Positions 19,706 through 27,721 of a stretch of 64,000 nucleotides of DNA are shown piece by piece. The notes beneath the pieces were generated by a model. That model was not told the DNA's origin and did no database searches. It saw nothing but the letters and a program-made list of their open reading frames with translations. Source of the stretch: Nocardioides marmotae (GTDB lineage: Bacteria > Actinomycetota > Actinomycetes > Propionibacteriales > Nocardioidaceae); the NCBI RefSeq assembly GCF_013177455.1, contig NZ_CP053660.1:2542001-2606000 (forward strand). The letters are read 5' to 3'. A program made the position numbers and the translations under genes. Positions within the stretch are counted from its first letter, which is position 1. Each line of letters starts with the position of its first letter.

Positions 19706-20416
19706 TCAGTGCGTGGCGCGGCGGGCGGGCCGTGGCTCGCGCCTGGTGCGACGTCGGTCGCGCGCCTCGCCGGTGAACAGGCCGAGGGCGTAGAGGATGA
19801 GGGCGGTCGCCACGCCGTGCACGGCGAGCTGGCGCTGGTCGCCGGTGAGGACGTTGTTGGCGTAGCCGAGCTTCGGCAGCGAGTACCAGAGCACGCCGCG
19901 CACCGACTCCGCCGGCCGCCAGCCCTCGTCGGGGGTCTCGTTGGCGTCACCCTGGGTGAGGAACTCCGGCCGGCCCTCCGGGCCCGGCCGGACCGCGATC
20001 ACCCGATGCGTGACGACCTGCGGCTTGCCGGACTCGATCTGGAAGGTGACGACCTCCCCGATCCTGATGTCCTCGGCCGGCGTCGGTCGGGTGACGATCA
20101 GGGTGCCGGGCGGTAGGCCCGGCTCCATCGAACCGGTCAGCACCGTGAACGGCGTGCCGCCGGCGATCCGAGGCACGAGGACCGCGGCGGTCAGCACGCC
20201 GAGCAGCGCCAGGATGAGGACCCAGTTGAGGACCTGGGCCACGAACCCCAGCACGGAACCCCGGCGGGACCCATGCCCCGGGTCCGGTGCGGACGAAGCC
20301 GGTGGACGCGACGGGCGGGCCGAGGCCGACGCAGCACCCGCCGCCGGACCGAGCTTGCGCGCAGGCCGTGCGGGCGCGCCGCGCAGGGACACGGCGTCCC
20401 AGGCGTGGCTGCTCAT
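19706..20416 (-). CDS. Signal peptidase I, SipW/archaeal type
   Basis: Membrane serine protease that removes signal peptides from the neighbouring exported proteins. It has 236 residues with a long Ala/Pro-rich N-terminal segment, one helix before and one after the catalytic part. The nucleophile is in LTGSMEPGLPPGTLIV. The second catalytic position is a histidine in VTHRVIAV, as in SipW and archaeal/ER enzymes, instead of the lysine of standard bacterial LepB. LTQGDANETPD is the conserved downstream motif. It lies 25 bp after the first exported-protein gene, so it probably shares its transcript. Confidence 0.9.
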   Translation of the reverse strand: MSSHAWDAVSLRGAPARPARKLGPAAGAASASARPSRPPASSAPDPGHGSRRGSVLGFVAQVLNWVLILALLGVLTAAVLVPRIAGGTPFTVLTGSMEPGLPPGTLIVTRPTPAEDIRIGEVVTFQIESGKPQVVTHRVIAVRPGPEGRPEFLTQGDANETPDEGWRPAESVRGVLWYSLPKLGYANNVLTGDQRQLAVHGVATALILYALGLFTGEARDRRRTRREPRPARRATH

Positions 20417-20441
20417 GACTGCTGCTCCCGAGCTCGTCGGA

Positions 20442-21029
20442 TCAGACCGGCGGGGTGGTCGGGCTCGGGGTGGTCGGGGCCGGGGCCGGGCTCGGGGTCG
20501 GGAATGCGTCGCTCTGGATCAGGGTGACGACGTACTCCGTCAGGTCGAGCGTGCTCGACTGAGAGTTGTTGTCCGCCACACTGCCGAACGGGAAGTCCAC
20601 CGTGATGGTCACGCCGACGACGTTCCCGTCATTGCCCTCGTCGAGGGTCGCAGGACCGGTGAAAGCATCTGGGCCCAGCGTGAAGACGGCGTCAACGTCG
20701 AGCACGCCCGCCAAGGTTCCCGTGGCCGTCCCCGGGGTGACCGAGAGCTCGGCAGCCAGGTCGTCCCCCTCCGCCTCGACGACGTAGGTGGCACCCGAGA
20801 AGACGAACACGTCGCCGGGGACGGCAACGACGTCCACCGGGTTGGCAACAGCGACGCCGTTGTGGGTCCAGCTCCCAGCCCCATCCTGCTCGAGGCTCAG
20901 ACGGCCCGAGTTCACCGTGCCGGCCCCGTCCTTGACCTCTGACTGCCAGTAGGCCAGCGACCCGGCCCCACCCATCAGCAGGACGGCAGCGGTTCCGGCG
21001 GCGAGAGCACCCTTGGCGGTCTTGTTCAT
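20442..21029 (-). CDS. Alternate signal-peptide exported protein
   Basis: A 195-residue exported protein with the start MNKTAKGALAAGTAAVLLMG and then GSLAYWQSEVKDGAGTVNSG, an alternate signal of the type processed by SipW-like peptidases (family known as alternate signal-mediated exported proteins). The mature part is acidic and beta-rich. The C-terminus is a Pro/Thr tail (APAPTTPSPTTPP) that could span the wall. ATG start at 21029 follows GAAGGAACGACG. It is the first gene of the four-gene cluster, and an insertion sequence lies about 150 bases upstream of its start. Confidence 0.8.
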   Translation of the reverse strand: MNKTAKGALAAGTAAVLLMGGAGSLAYWQSEVKDGAGTVNSGRLSLEQDGAGSWTHNGVAVANPVDVVAVPGDVFVFSGATYVVEAEGDDLAAELSVTPGTATGTLAGVLDVDAVFTLGPDAFTGPATLDEGNDGNVVGVTITVDFPFGSVADNNSQSSTLDLTEYVVTLIQSDAFPTPSPAPAPTTPSPTTPPV

Positions 21030-21179
21030 CGTCGTTCCTTCGTTAGTCGAGCTACCGGTCCTCCCGGCGGCAACTGCATTCCACCGCGCCGACCCGAAGG
21101 AGCTGTCTGGTGTGGCTCAACGTCGCCCCAAGAAACGCGCAAGTTCGCTGCGGGAGCCGCGGGCGCCCACAGGAGATCC

Positions 21180-22598
21180 AGTTGAGTCCCCGATAGTGGT
21201 GTAGCGCGGTCGCCGAGTTCGTCCCTGTCGTGGACGTAGACGCGGCCACCGCGTGATCCTTCGAGTTCGCCTCTCACAGCTCTCTCGAACGGACCATCAC
21301 GATGACCGCTCCGCACATTGTCGACCCTGCTGGCCTGCTCGGCGAAGCCCTCGCTGAGGCTTCGCCCGATCTGATGCGCAGCCTGCTGCAGTCGATCATC
21401 AATGCCTTGCTCTGCGCTGATGCCGACGCCGTCGTCGGTGCCGAGTGGGGCCGCCCCTCGGCCTCCCGGACAACGCAGCGCAACGGCTACCGCCACCGCG
21501 ACCTGGACACCCGGGTCGGCACGATCGACGTGGCGATTCCCAAGCTCCGCAAAGGCACCTACTTCCCCGAGTGGCTCCTCGAGCGCCGCAAGCGCGCAGA
21601 GTCCGCGCTGATCACCGTGGTGGCCGACTGCTACCTCGCCGGCGTCAGCACCCGGCGCATGGACAAGCTGGTCAAGACGCTCGGCATCGACGGGCTGTCG
21701 AAGTCCCAGGTCTCCCGGATGGCGGCCGACCTGGACTCGATCGTCGAAGACTTCCGCCACCGCCCGCTGGGCGACGCAGGACCGTTCACGTTCCTCACCG
21801 CCGACGCGCTCACCATGAAGGTCCGCGAGGGCGGCCGCGTCATCAATGCCGTCGTGCTCCTGGCCACTGGGGTGAACAACGATGGCCACCGCGAAGTGCT
21901 CGGCATGCGGGTCGCGACCGCCGAAACCGGAGCGGCGTGGAACGAGTTCTTCGCCGACCTTGTCGCCCGCGGGCTGACCGGGGTCCGCCTCGTCACCAGC
22001 GACGCCCACGCCGGACTGCGTGAGGCGATTGCCGCCAACCTCTCCGGAACCAGCTGGCAGCGGTGCCGCACCCACTACGCGTTCAACCTCATGAGCGTGA
22101 CCCCGAAGAGCATGTGGCCCGCGGTCAAAGCGATGCTGCACAGCGTCTACGACCAGCCCGACGCCGCCGCGGTCCAGGCACAGTTCGACCGACTGCTCGA
22201 CTACGTCGAAGCCAAGCTCCCTGCGGTGCACGACCACCTCGACCGCGCCCGAGCAGACCTACTGTCCTTCACCGCGTTCCCGAAGGAGATCTGGACCCAG
22301 ATCTGGTCCAACAACCCGACCGAGCGGCTGAACAAGGAGATCCGGCGCCGCACCGACGCGGTCGGTATCTTCCCCAACCGCGACGCCATCGTCCGGCTCG
22401 TTGGCGCCGTCCTGGCCGAACAGACCGACGAATGGGCAGAAGGACGCCGCTACCTCGGACTCGACGTCCTGGCCCGCTCCCGAATGAACATCGTCCCCGG
22501 CGTCGAACCCGAGATCGGAGCTGATGACCTACCCGCACTGACCGCCTGACACCTCATCGAGGAGAACGCAGCGCTACACCACTACCCGGGACTTGACC
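21180..22598 (+). mobile_element. Intact IS256-family insertion sequence, 1,419 bp
   Basis: The ends are imperfect 28-bp inverted repeats: the left starts AGTTGAGTCCCCGATAGTGG and the right, read outward, GGTCAAGTCCCGGGTAGTGG; both continue TGTAGCGC and differ at five positions. The element is flanked by a perfect 8-bp direct repeat GGAGATCC at 21172-21179 and 22599-22606, the target duplication. Size, single transposase gene and duplication length all fit IS256. It sits upstream of the surface-protein cluster. Confidence 0.9.
21302..22549 (+). CDS. IS256-family transposase (Mutator type)
   Basis: A 415-residue transposase that catalyses movement of the surrounding element. The first acidic catalytic residue is in FTFLTADALTMKV, the second in LVTSDAHAGLREAI, and the last lies in the C-terminal region around NNPTERLNKEIRRRTD. 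The N-terminal DNA-binding part contains GYRHRDLDTRVGTIDVAIPK and LRKGTYFPEWLLERRKR, typical of Mutator/IS256 enzymes. Length is normal (about 400), with no frameshift, so the element may be active. The start is ATG 21302. It is transcribed opposite to the neighbouring chromosomal genes. Confidence 0.95.
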   Translation: MTAPHIVDPAGLLGEALAEASPDLMRSLLQSIINALLCADADAVVGAEWGRPSASRTTQRNGYRHRDLDTRVGTIDVAIPKLRKGTYFPEWLLERRKRAESALITVVADCYLAGVSTRRMDKLVKTLGIDGLSKSQVSRMAADLDSIVEDFRHRPLGDAGPFTFLTADALTMKVREGGRVINAVVLLATGVNNDGHREVLGMRVATAETGAAWNEFFADLVARGLTGVRLVTSDAHAGLREAIAANLSGTSWQRCRTHYAFNLMSVTPKSMWPAVKAMLHSVYDQPDAAAVQAQFDRLLDYVEAKLPAVHDHLDRARADLLSFTAFPKEIWTQIWSNNPTERLNKEIRRRTDAVGIFPNRDAIVRLVGAVLAEQTDEWAEGRRYLGLDVLARSRMNIVPGVEPEIGADDLPALTA

Positions 22599-22654
22599 GG
22601 AGATCCACACCGGACGCACACGAGATCCACGGGCGAGCAACGATCGCCCAGGGG

Positions 22655-23812
22655 TCAGCGGGACCGCAGCGTGAGGACCGTGATCTCCGGCGCCGCGCCG
22701 GTACGGACCGGCGGGCCCGAGGTGCCGACCCCGCGCGAGGTCACCACGGTCACCCCGTCGACGACGTCTACGCCCGCCGTCGTCGGCTGCTGGAGCGGCA
22801 CCAGCCAGCCGAACGGCCAGATCTGCCCGCCGTGGGTGTGGCCCGAGAGCTGGAGGTCGACCCCGCGGTCGGCGACGAGCTGGCGGGGCTCGTGGGCGAC
22901 GTACACGACGAAGTCCTCGGGGCGGGTGCCGGCGAGGGCGGCGTCGGGGTCCGGCTCGAGGTCGTCGGTGCCGATCTCGTCGTGGACGCCGGCGACGACG
23001 AGCGGGTCTCCCCCGCGGGTGAGCGTCACCTGCTCGTTGCGCAGGACGGTGACGCCGAGCCGCTCGAGCCGGTCGAGATAGGCCCGTGCGTCGCCGGTCT
23101 CGATCTCGTGGTTGCCCGAGACCGCGACGACCCCCAGGGGCGCGTCGAGGTCGGCGAGCGGGTCGAGGTCGGGCCCGGTGTAGCGCTCGCGGCCGTCGAC
23201 GAGGTCCCCGGCGAGCACGACGAGGTCGGGGTCCTGCACGTTGACCAGATCGACCACGCGGCGGGTCCAGGCCTCGCCGTGGACGACCCCGACGTGCAGG
23301 TCGGTGACCAGCACGACCCGTGCGCCGTCCCAGCCGGCCGGGAGGTCGGGCGAGGCGACGTCGTACGCCGTGACGCCCGGCCGCTGCGCGACGACCGCGC
23401 CGACAGCCATGACGACCACCGCGACGCCGACGACCACGGGCGTGCCGGCGCGCAGCAGCCGCTCGCGGGCGCGCGGTCGCCCGGCCAGCCGCAGCCCCAG
23501 CGCGACCGGCGCGAGGAGGAGGCAGCCGAGGGTGAGGTACCAGGCCAGGCCCAGCCAGGCGAGGCCGAGCCACAACAGCGGGCGCAGCGGCGCGGGATCG
23601 AGGGTGCGGTAGGCGACGTTGGTCGCGACGAAGAGCAGCAGGCCACCGACGACCACGACGAGGGAGGCCATCCGCGCCCATCGGGGCGCGGCGGTGACCA
23701 CGGCCAAGCGGCGGTGGAGCCAGCGCGCCCAGCCCGCGACCAGCGCGAGGAGGAGCAGGAGCGCGAGGACGCCGAGGACCGCGCGCAGGATCGGCTCGAG
23801 CTCGTCGCTCAG
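22655..23812 (-). CDS. Membrane metallophosphoesterase (start uncertain)
   Basis: A calcineurin-type phosphoesterase anchored by an N-terminal membrane region with about four helices. Metal-binding motifs are visible: VLVTDLHVG, VVLAGDLVDGR, VVAVSGNHEIETGD, and LQLSGHTHGGQIWPF. Related enzymes cleave phosphodiesters of lipids or nucleotides; the substrate here is unknown. The start is unclear. The hydrophobic frame extends back to the pdxS stop, but the only in-frame codon there is a CTG at 23812; a GTG at 23701 or an ATG at 23671 would lose the first helix. The near-contact with pdxS suggests co-transcription. Confidence 0.85.
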   Translation of the reverse strand: MSDELEPILRAVLGVLALLLLLALVAGWARWLHRRLAVVTAAPRWARMASLVVVVGGLLLFVATNVAYRTLDPAPLRPLLWLGLAWLGLAWYLTLGCLLLAPVALGLRLAGRPRARERLLRAGTPVVVGVAVVVMAVGAVVAQRPGVTAYDVASPDLPAGWDGARVVLVTDLHVGVVHGEAWTRRVVDLVNVQDPDLVVLAGDLVDGRERYTGPDLDPLADLDAPLGVVAVSGNHEIETGDARAYLDRLERLGVTVLRNEQVTLTRGGDPLVVAGVHDEIGTDDLEPDPDAALAGTRPEDFVVYVAHEPRQLVADRGVDLQLSGHTHGGQIWPFGWLVPLQQPTTAGVDVVDGVTVVTSRGVGTSGPPVRTGAAPEITVLTLRSR

Positions 23813-23816
23813 CGAG

Positions 23817-24722
23817 TCACCAGCCGCGCTCGGCGAGGCGGTGGGCCTGCGGGATCTCCTCGACGTTGATGCCGACCATGGCCTCGCCCAGCCCGCGGGA
23901 GACCTTGGCGACCGTGTCGGGGTCGTCGTGGAAGGTGGTCGCCTTGACGATCGCCTCGGCCCGCTGCGCGGGGTTGCCGGACTTGAAGATGCCCGAGCCC
24001 ACGAACACACCCTGGGCGCCGAGCTGCATCATCATCGCCGCGTCCGCCGGGGTGGCGATGCCGCCCGCGGTGAACAGCACGACGGGCAGCGCACCGGTCT
24101 CGGCGACCTCCTTGACCAGGTCGTACGGCGCCTGGAGCTCCTTGGCCGCGACGTACAGCTCGTCGCCCTCCAACGCCGCGAGCCGGCGGATCTCCCCGCG
24201 GATGGTCCGCATGTGGGTGACCGCGTTCGACACGTCACCGGTGCCGGCCTCGCCCTTGGAGCGGATCATCGCCGCGCCCTCGGTGATCCGGCGCAGCGCC
24301 TCCCCCAGGTTGGTCGCCCCGCACACGAACGGCACGGTGAAGGCCCACTTGTCGATGTGGTTCGCGTAGTCGGCCGGCGTGAGCACCTCGGACTCGTCGA
24401 CGTAGTCCACGCCGAGCGACTGGAGCACCTGCGCCTCGGCGAAGTGGCCGATCCGGGCCTTGGCCATCACCGGGATCGAGACGGCCTCGATGATCGAGTC
24501 GATCATGTCCGGGTCGCTCATCCGCGAGACGCCGCCCTGGGCGCGGATGTCGGCGGGCACCCGCTCCAGCGCCATGACCGCGACCGCGCCGGCGTCCTCG
24601 GCGATCTTGGCCTGCTCGGCGGTGACGACGTCCATGATCACGCCGCCCTTCAGCATCTCGGCCATGCCGCGCTTGACGCGGGTGGTGCCGGTGGCCGGAA
24701 CTGCGGGGGTGCTCTCGCTCAT
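23817..24722 (-). CDS. pdxS: Pyridoxal 5'-phosphate synthase lyase subunit PdxS
   Basis: Builds pyridoxal 5'-phosphate from ribose 5-phosphate, glyceraldehyde 3-phosphate and ammonia supplied by PdxT. It has 301 residues. Conserved stretches include [33 protein letters not shown], the catalytic-lysine region [16 protein letters not shown] and the phosphate loop [18 protein letters not shown] at 24722 ([20 protein letters not shown]) gives the normal N-terminus. The lyase is next to pgsA upstream, the same broad neighbourhood as in mycobacteria, while pdxT is displaced. Confidence 0.96.
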   Translation of the reverse strand: MSESTPAVPATGTTRVKRGMAEMLKGGVIMDVVTAEQAKIAEDAGAVAVMALERVPADIRAQGGVSRMSDPDMIDSIIEAVSIPVMAKARIGHFAEAQVLQSLGVDYVDESEVLTPADYANHIDKWAFTVPFVCGATNLGEALRRITEGAAMIRSKGEAGTGDVSNAVTHMRTIRGEIRRLAALEGDELYVAAKELQAPYDLVKEVAETGALPVVLFTAGGIATPADAAMMMQLGAQGVFVGSGIFKSGNPAQRAEAIVKATTFHDDPDTVAKVSRGLGEAMVGINVEEIPQAHRLAERGW

Positions 24723-24742
24723 GGACCAGAGCCTAGGCGGAC

Positions 24743-25393
24743 CTACCCCGCGGCGGGGCCACCGTCCGCGGCGGGGCCACCGTCCGCGGCGGCGGACAGC
24801 GCCTGGCGGCGCACGAACCAGACCCGCTGCACCACGGTGACGGTCGAGGCGATCGCCAGCGCCCACAGCGCGATGTGCATGAGGACCGGGAGGTCGAAGA
24901 TCGCGCCGAGGCCGGTCATCACCAGGATCGTCACGAGGCGGTCGGCGCGCTCGGCGATCCCGACGTTGGCGGTGAACCCGAGGCTCTCCGCACGGGCCCG
25001 GGCGTAGGAGGTCACCGCGCCCATGACCAGGCAGACCAGGGAGAGCACGAGGTAGAGGCGGCTGTCGCCCTCCCAGGCGAAGTAGAGCGCCAGGCCCGCG
25101 AAGATCGAGGCGTCGCCGATCCGGTCGAGGGTGGAGTCGAGGAACGCCCCGAAGGTGCTCGAGCGGCCGGTCGTGCGCGCCATGTAGCCGTCGAGGAGGT
25201 CGCTGAAGACGAAGGCGGTGATCACCACGGTGCCGATGAGCAGCTCCCCCTGCGGGTAGAACACCAGCGCGCCGGCGCTCACACCCACCGTCCCGACGAG
25301 GGTCACGACGTCGGGGCTGACGCCGAGCCTGATGAGCAGGTGGGCGACGGGGGCGATGACCTTCGTCCAGAAGGCACGGAAATGATCCAGCAT
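24743..25393 (-). CDS. pgsA: CDP-alcohol phosphatidyltransferase (phosphatidylinositol phosphate synthase)
   Basis: Membrane enzyme that transfers a phosphatidyl group from CDP-diacylglycerol to an alcohol phosphate, in this context probably inositol 3-phosphate. It has 216 residues and about six helices. The CDP-alcohol motif D-G-x2-A-R-x8-G-x3-D-x3-D is seen within [20 protein letters not shown] and [11 protein letters not shown]. The C-terminal tail ends with a short repeat [12 protein letters not shown], reflecting a direct repeat in DNA. ATG start at 25393. The inositol monophosphatase gene just upstream supports a role in phosphatidylinositol synthesis. Confidence 0.9.
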   Translation of the reverse strand: MLDHFRAFWTKVIAPVAHLLIRLGVSPDVVTLVGTVGVSAGALVFYPQGELLIGTVVITAFVFSDLLDGYMARTTGRSSTFGAFLDSTLDRIGDASIFAGLALYFAWEGDSRLYLVLSLVCLVMGAVTSYARARAESLGFTANVGIAERADRLVTILVMTGLGAIFDLPVLMHIALWALAIASTVTVVQRVWFVRRQALSAAADGGPAADGGPAAG

Positions 25394-25405
25394 GGCGGGA
25401 GCAGG

Positions 25406-26176
25406 CTAGCGCTCGAGGAGCCGCGAGCAGACTTCACCGACCGCGGTCGGCGGCCCGGCGACGTACCAGTCCTTGCCGGCGACCTCGACGTGGCGGGTCA
25501 CCCCGCCGACGCCGCGGATGATCGCGGCGCCCGGCAGCTCGTCCCACGGCGCGACCGAGTGCTGGAAGACCAGGCCGATCCGGCCGGTCGCGACGCCCAC
25601 CTGGTCCATGCTCATCGAGCCCAGCCAGCGCAGCGCGGCCGCGCCGCCTGCTGCACGGCGCCAGGCCGCGCCGACCTCCCCCTCGAGGAACGGCGGGTGC
25701 AGGTACGTCGCCACGCCGAGCTCCGCCAGGGGCCGGTCGACCAGCGGGGCCAGCGCCCGGCCGTCGCACGTGCTGGGCAACCCCGGCCCGCCGACGTACG
25801 TCGCGCCGGTCGTGGGGTCGTGCACCGCCCCCACCAGCAGGTCCTCGGTGTCGCGCAGCCCGACCGCGGAGCACCACCAGGGCAGGTCGTTGACGAAGTT
25901 GTAGGTGCCGTCGACGGGGTCGACCACCCACGAGCGGCCGGTGGTGCCGTCCGCGACGGAGCCGTGCTCCTCCCCCAGCACCGCATCACCGGGCCGCTCC
26001 GTGCGCAGCCGGCCGGTGACCAGCTCCTCGGCGGCCCGGTCGGCCGCGGTGACCACGTCGGAGATCGAGGTCTTGTAGTCCAGCCGCAGCCCGTCGGCGC
26101 GCATCCGGTGGGCCAGCGAGCCGGCCTCGCGGACCAGGTCCGCGGCGAGCCGCGCGTCGTCGGCGAGGGTGCTCAC
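25406..26176 (-). CDS. Inositol monophosphatase family protein
   Basis: A 256-residue Mg-dependent sugar-phosphate phosphatase. Metal-binding motifs are [26 protein letters not shown], and the late motif [13 protein letters not shown]. The family removes phosphate from inositol, histidinol or fructose phosphates. With pgsA 12 bases downstream, a link to inositol lipid metabolism is plausible. The GTG at 26176 overlaps the HIT gene stop by four bases (GTGA), so translation is coupled. Confidence 0.88.
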   Translation of the reverse strand: MSTLADDARLAADLVREAGSLAHRMRADGLRLDYKTSISDVVTAADRAAEELVTGRLRTERPGDAVLGEEHGSVADGTTGRSWVVDPVDGTYNFVNDLPWWCSAVGLRDTEDLLVGAVHDPTTGATYVGGPGLPSTCDGRALAPLVDRPLAELGVATYLHPPFLEGEVGAAWRRAAGGAAALRWLGSMSMDQVGVATGRIGLVFQHSVAPWDELPGAAIIRGVGGVTRHVEVAGKDWYVAGPPTAVGEVCSRLLER

Positions 26177-26751
26177 GAGCCGTCCGCTGGCCTCGGCCAC
26201 GCCTCGGCGAACAGGGCGCGGGTCTCGCCGAGCAGCTCGGGCAGGGTCTTGGTGCGGCCGATGATCGGCATGAAGTTCTGGTCGCCGGGCCAGCGCGGCA
26301 CGACGTGCTGGTGGAGGTGGGCGGCGATGCCGGCCCCGGCGATGTGGCCCTGGTTCATGCCGATGTTGAAGCCGCCGGCGCCGGAGACCTGCCGCACGAC
26401 GCGCATCGCGTCCCGGGTGAGGTCGGCGATCTCGGCGGCCTCCTCGTCGGTGGTCTCGGTGTAGTCGGCGATGTGGCGGTAGGGGCAGACCATGAGGTGG
26501 CCCGGCGCGTAGGGGTAGAGGTTGAGCACGACGTAGGCGAGCCGCCCGCGGTGCACGACCAGCCCGTCGGCGTCGGGCAGCGACGGGATGCGGCAGAAGG
26601 GGCACTCGCCGGAGGAGGCGTCCGCGGGCTTGTTCTCCCCGCGGATGTAGGCCATCCGGTGGGGCGTCCAGAGCCGGTCGAGCTCGTCGGGTCGACCGAT
26701 GCCGTCCTGGTGGAGCACCTCGGTCCTCTCGTCGGGGGATGGATCGGTCAC
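26173..26751 (-). CDS. HIT-family nucleotide hydrolase/transferase
   Basis: A 192-residue histidine-triad protein. The triad is HLHQHVVPRW near the C-terminus, and CPFCRIPS with upstream acidic residues resembles the zinc-binding part of the actinobacterial branch. Such enzymes act on dinucleoside polyphosphates or aminoacyl-AMP; in mycobacteria the neighbour of pgsA is of this type. The GTG start overlaps the TetR-gene stop by four bases. It is part of an operon tetR-HIT-IMPase-pgsA whose genes touch or overlap. Confidence 0.9.
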   Translation of the reverse strand: MTDPSPDERTEVLHQDGIGRPDELDRLWTPHRMAYIRGENKPADASSGECPFCRIPSLPDADGLVVHRGRLAYVVLNLYPYAPGHLMVCPYRHIADYTETTDEEAAEIADLTRDAMRVVRQVSGAGGFNIGMNQGHIAGAGIAAHLHQHVVPRWPGDQNFMPIIGRTKTLPELLGETRALFAEAWPRPADGS

Positions 26752-27467
26752 GGCGCCACCTCCGGGTCGCCGGCCGCCGCGGCGACCAGGTCCTCGATGC
26801 GTTGCTTCGGGTCGAGCTCGATGCCCAGCGCGCGGCCGTGGCCCTCGAGGATGTACCAGACCGACCCGGTCACCAGCTCGACGAGCTTGGGAGCGGCCGG
26901 CACCCGCTCGGGGCGGGCCATCCAGCGGCGTACGGCGCCGAAGACCGCACCGACCAGGCCGAAGACGAGCGGGTCGATCGCGGCGCGCTCGTCCTCGCCG
27001 ACCTCCAGCCCGAGCATCTCCACGGCGGTGGTGATGACCTCGCAGACCTGGGCGGCGATCTGGGCGAGCCCCTGCTGGAGCGGGCCGCTGCCCTCCCCCT
27101 GCTCGGCGACCCGGTGGAGCGCGGGATGCGCGACCGCCCAGCCGACGTACGTCGCCACGATCCGCTCCACGATCTGCGGGATCGTGCCGTCGAGGCCGAT
27201 CTCGGGCAGCAGCTCGGCCCACAGGCCGTCGAGGATCTCGGCCTGCACGGCGCGGTCGAGGTCGGAGCGGTCGGCGAAGTGCCGGTAGACCACGGTGCGG
27301 TTGAGCCCCGCCCGCTCGGCGATCTGCTGGACGTGGAACTCCGCGCCCGGCTCGCCATCCTCGATGACGGCGATCGCCGCGTCGAGGATCTGCTGGCGGC
27401 GCTGCTCGTTGTGCCGGTCCCAGCGCGCCTGGCGTCCGTCCGGGCGACCCTTCTCGCTGGACGACAT
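26748..27467 (-). CDS. TetR-family transcriptional regulator
   Basis: A 239-residue DNA-binding repressor. The N-terminal helix-turn-helix spans about residues 24-70, with AERAGLNRTVVYRHFADRSD as the recognition part. The C-terminal ligand domain is helical and carries no identifiable ligand signature. It heads the operon with the HIT, phosphatase and pgsA genes, so it may control its own operon. ATG at 27467. A divergent small gene begins 117 bp away, leaving room for a shared regulatory region. Confidence 0.88.
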   Translation of the reverse strand: MSSSEKGRPDGRQARWDRHNEQRRQQILDAAIAVIEDGEPGAEFHVQQIAERAGLNRTVVYRHFADRSDLDRAVQAEILDGLWAELLPEIGLDGTIPQIVERIVATYVGWAVAHPALHRVAEQGEGSGPLQQGLAQIAAQVCEVITTAVEMLGLEVGEDERAAIDPLVFGLVGAVFGAVRRWMARPERVPAAPKLVELVTGSVWYILEGHGRALGIELDPKQRIEDLVAAAAGDPEVAP

Positions 27468-27583
27468 GCTCAGCCCCGTTTCTCCCCTTGACCCGCTGAT
27501 CGGCGGACGCCAGCCTAACCGGCGCGACCAGGGCGTACAGTCATCGGACGGGGCCGTCCAGGCCCTCCACCAAGGGAGCCCCC

Positions 27584-27721
27584 ATGAGCGACAAGTCGCC
27601 GCGCCAGGCCATGTCCAAGAAGTCCGCGAAGTCCATCAAGGAGAAGCGGGGCGAGAAGCGGGCGAAGGCCGAATCGGACCACGCCAGCTCCATGGACAAC
27701 CTCACCGCGAAGAAGCGCTGA
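27584..27721 (+). CDS. Small basic actinobacterial protein, 45 residues
   Basis: A 45-residue, lysine- and arginine-rich protein beginning MSDKSPRQAMSKKSAKSIKE and ending NLTAKKR. AAGGGAGCC lies five bases before the ATG. Similar tiny basic proteins with the MSKKSxKSIKEKR pattern recur in actinobacteria near unrelated genes, and none has a firm role that I know. The third codon position is mostly G or C, as expected for coding sequence here. Its 3' end overlaps the convergent ferredoxin-reductase gene by 20 bases. Confidence 0.75.
   Translation: MSDKSPRQAMSKKSAKSIKEKRGEKRAKAESDHASSMDNLTAKKR

Noticed and set aside
21030..21171. A riboswitch before the alternate-signal exported protein
   Set aside because: The leader has some inverted pairs but I recognise no known riboswitch motif, such as the c-di-GMP type, in it.
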